Assembly (NCBI GenBank): GCA_012519645.1
Contig: JAAYPU010000091.1
Location: 1-6,553, forward strand
Length of the DNA stretch: 6,553 nucleotides
Reading direction: 5' to 3'
Origin: Clostridiales bacterium
GTDB taxonomy: Bacteria; Bacillota; Clostridia; Peptostreptococcales; JAAYPU01
A program made the translations under genes and the position numbers. Position 1 is the first letter of the stretch; each line of letters opens with the position of its first letter. Under the pieces are notes generated by a model. That model saw nothing but the letters and a program-made list of their open reading frames with translations, did no database searches and was not told the origin of the DNA. Below, in pieces: positions 5,098 through 6,553 of this stretch.

Positions 5098-6483
5098 ATG
5101 GATATTTCTCTTACTAAAAAGCATTTTCACTGCATAGGAATAGGGGGTATAGGATTAAGTGCGATAGCAGAAATCCTTATTAAGCAAGGTCACAGAGTTA
5201 CCGGTTCAGACGTAAAAGAAACCGATATCAGTAACCGTCTTAAAAACCTTGGTGCGGAAGTGTACATAGGTCACAAAGGCAGCCAAATAGGTAATTGTGA
5301 TATGGTTATATATACAGCGGCAGTATCTGATGATAATCCTGAGCTGATAGAAGCAAAAGCGAAAAATATTCCCGCTATATCCCGTGCGGAAATGCTTGGC
5401 ATTCTTATGAAGAATTATCCTTATAGTATTGCCATTTCAGGAACCCATGGCAAAACTACCACGACATCTATGGTATCACTCATATTAGAAGATGCTTTGA
5501 TGGACCCTACTATTTTAGTTGGCGGTCATTTAGATGAAATAGGCGGAAACGTAAAAATAGGCAGCAGCTCTTATTTTGTTACTGAAGCATGTGAATATGT
5601 AGACAGTTTTTTAAAGCTGAATCCTAAGATAGAAATAATTTTAAATATTGATTCTGATCATTTGGACTATTTTAAAGATATTGAGCATATAGTCAGTTCT
5701 TTTCAAAAATTTACCGAAGCTGTACCGGAAAATGGGTTTATTGTAGCCTATAGCGGTAATGCTTTTGTAAAAAGCGTTATCAATCAAGTAAAATGCGATG
5801 TTATAACCTTTGGCTTTGACAGCAGTTGTGACTACTATGCAGCAAATATTAAATTCAATGCTGATGGCATGCCAAAATTTGATGTTTTTTATGGCGGTGG
5901 CAGATTATGCACCATTCAGCTATCCATACCCGGCGAACACAACATTAATAATTCTTTAGCAGCCATCGCTTGCTGTCATACCTTAGGAGTTACACCTGAA
6001 TCCATATCAAAAACCTTAGAACGCTTTGAAGGAACAAAACGAAGATTTGATATTATCGGTATTATTCAGGATACTATAAAAATTATTGATGATTATGCAC
6101 ATCATCCAGAAGAAATAAAAGCAACTTTAAAGGCCTGCATTAACGTACCTCATAATAAACTTTGGTGTATTTTTCAACCTCACACATATACGCGAACAAA
6201 AGCTCTTTTTGAAGAATTTATAAATGCTTTTGATTTAGCGGATGAAGTCATCATTACAGATATATATGCTGCACGGGAGAAAAACGTTTACCAAATCAGT
6301 GCTTTAGATCTGGTAAATGAAATCAAAAAAAAGAAGCCAGAAAAACACGTCCGTTATATTTCTGACTTCGAAGATATTGCCGAATTTATTATAGAAAGTG
6401 TCGGGGAAAGAGATTTAGTAATAACCATGGGTGCTGGAGACATCTATAAAGCAGCGGAGTTAATTATTGAAAAATCTAAATAA
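5098..6483 (+). CDS. murC: UDP-N-acetylmuramate--L-alanine ligase
   Basis: MurC is the cytosolic ATP-dependent ligase that attaches L-alanine to UDP-MurNAc, the first step of the peptidoglycan stem peptide. At 461 residues it has full length. Domain 1 begins with the Rossmann loop GIGGIGLSAIA at 14-24 (UDP-substrate binding). Domain 2 carries the ATP P-loop GTHGKTTTTS at 115-124, TEACEY at 162-167 and NIDSDHLDYF at 183-192 with the Mur-ligase histidine H188. PGEHNINNSLAA at 278-289 follows. Domain 3 shows GTKRRFD at 312-318, DDYAHHP at 331-337, FQPHTYTRT at 359-367 and GAGDIY at 445-450, all typical of MurC rather than MurD/E/F. The ATG has a perfect AGGAGG 5 nt upstream. The gene stands alone on the plus strand; its TAA runs directly into a heptad repeat, and no terminator is seen before the window ends. 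Confidence 0.98.
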   Translation: MDISLTKKHFHCIGIGGIGLSAIAEILIKQGHRVTGSDVKETDISNRLKNLGAEVYIGHKGSQIGNCDMVIYTAAVSDDNPELIEAKAKNIPAISRAEMLGILMKNYPYSIAISGTHGKTTTTSMVSLILEDALMDPTILVGGHLDEIGGNVKIGSSSYFVTEACEYVDSFLKLNPKIEIILNIDSDHLDYFKDIEHIVSSFQKFTEAVPENGFIVAYSGNAFVKSVINQVKCDVITFGFDSSCDYYAANIKFNADGMPKFDVFYGGGRLCTIQLSIPGEHNINNSLAAIACCHTLGVTPESISKTLERFEGTKRRFDIIGIIQDTIKIIDDYAHHPEEIKATLKACINVPHNKLWCIFQPHTYTRTKALFEEFINAFDLADEVIITDIYAAREKNVYQISALDLVNEIKKKKPEKHVRYISDFEDIAEFIIESVGERDLVITMGAGDIYKAAELIIEKSK

Positions 6484-6553
6484 CTAAGAACTAAGAACTA
6501 AGAACTAATAGTTATGGTTGATACTTTTCATTCTGAAAAACATCTTCTATCTT
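6484..6553 (+). repeat. CTAAGAA heptad tract and repeat element, cut by window end
   Basis: Three exact copies of CTAAGAA (6484-6504) and a partial fourth (CTAATAG) begin at the base after the murC stop codon. The next part, ATAGTTATGGTTGA, matches ATAGTTAAGGTTGA in the left-edge element except for one base. It leads to a small hairpin TTTTC-attct-GAAAA (6525-6539) where the left element has CTTTG-cttct-CAAAG. The other end of the element is beyond the window. Confidence 0.6.

Noticed and set aside
6484..6511. CRISPR-like array from the repeated CTAAGAA
   Set aside because: The units are 7 bp and directly adjacent, with no spacers, so this is a microsatellite-type tract.

Overview
The window looks like chromosomal DNA from a low-GC, Gram-positive, probably spore-forming member of the Clostridia. 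The evidence is the AT-rich composition, strong AGGAGG-type ribosome binding sites, a Bacillus/Clostridia-type PurR repressor, SpoVG, and a good match to a sigma-H promoter in front of spoVG. All six large genes are intact and belong to well-known families. I see no phage, CRISPR, toxin or other defence genes.

Layout. Five genes lie on the minus strand in the transcription order purR, spoVG, glmU, prs, pth (4767 down to 208). murC lies on the plus strand (5098-6483), divergent from purR across a 330-bp intergenic region. The order purR-spoVG-glmU-prs-pth is the conserved Bacillus subtilis block without yabJ (between purR and spoVG) and without ctc (between prs and pth). spoVG is followed by a clear intrinsic terminator, so glmU-prs-pth probably start from their own promoter behind a leader of about 190 nt that can fold into two strong hairpins. 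glmU and prs are only 13 bp apart and surely cotranscribed; pth follows prs after 148 bp.

How the genes fit together. GlmU makes UDP-GlcNAc, the first committed precursor of peptidoglycan, and MurC adds the first amino acid (L-Ala) to UDP-MurNAc. Prs makes PRPP, the substrate of purine, pyrimidine, histidine and tryptophan synthesis and also the effector sensed by PurR. Pth recycles peptidyl-tRNA. SpoVG is an RNA/DNA-binding regulator tied to sporulation and cell division.

Non-coding structure is the least ordinary part. Three places (1-130, about 4961-5000, and 6484 to the right edge) carry short tandem 7-bp units followed by a related sequence and a small hairpin, in the same orientation. 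They look like members of one degenerate intergenic repeat family. The first also has an inverted copy of its heptads at the other end. The sequence does not support a new gene system; the findings worth following are the repeat family, the glmU leader, and the sigma-H promoter of spoVG.
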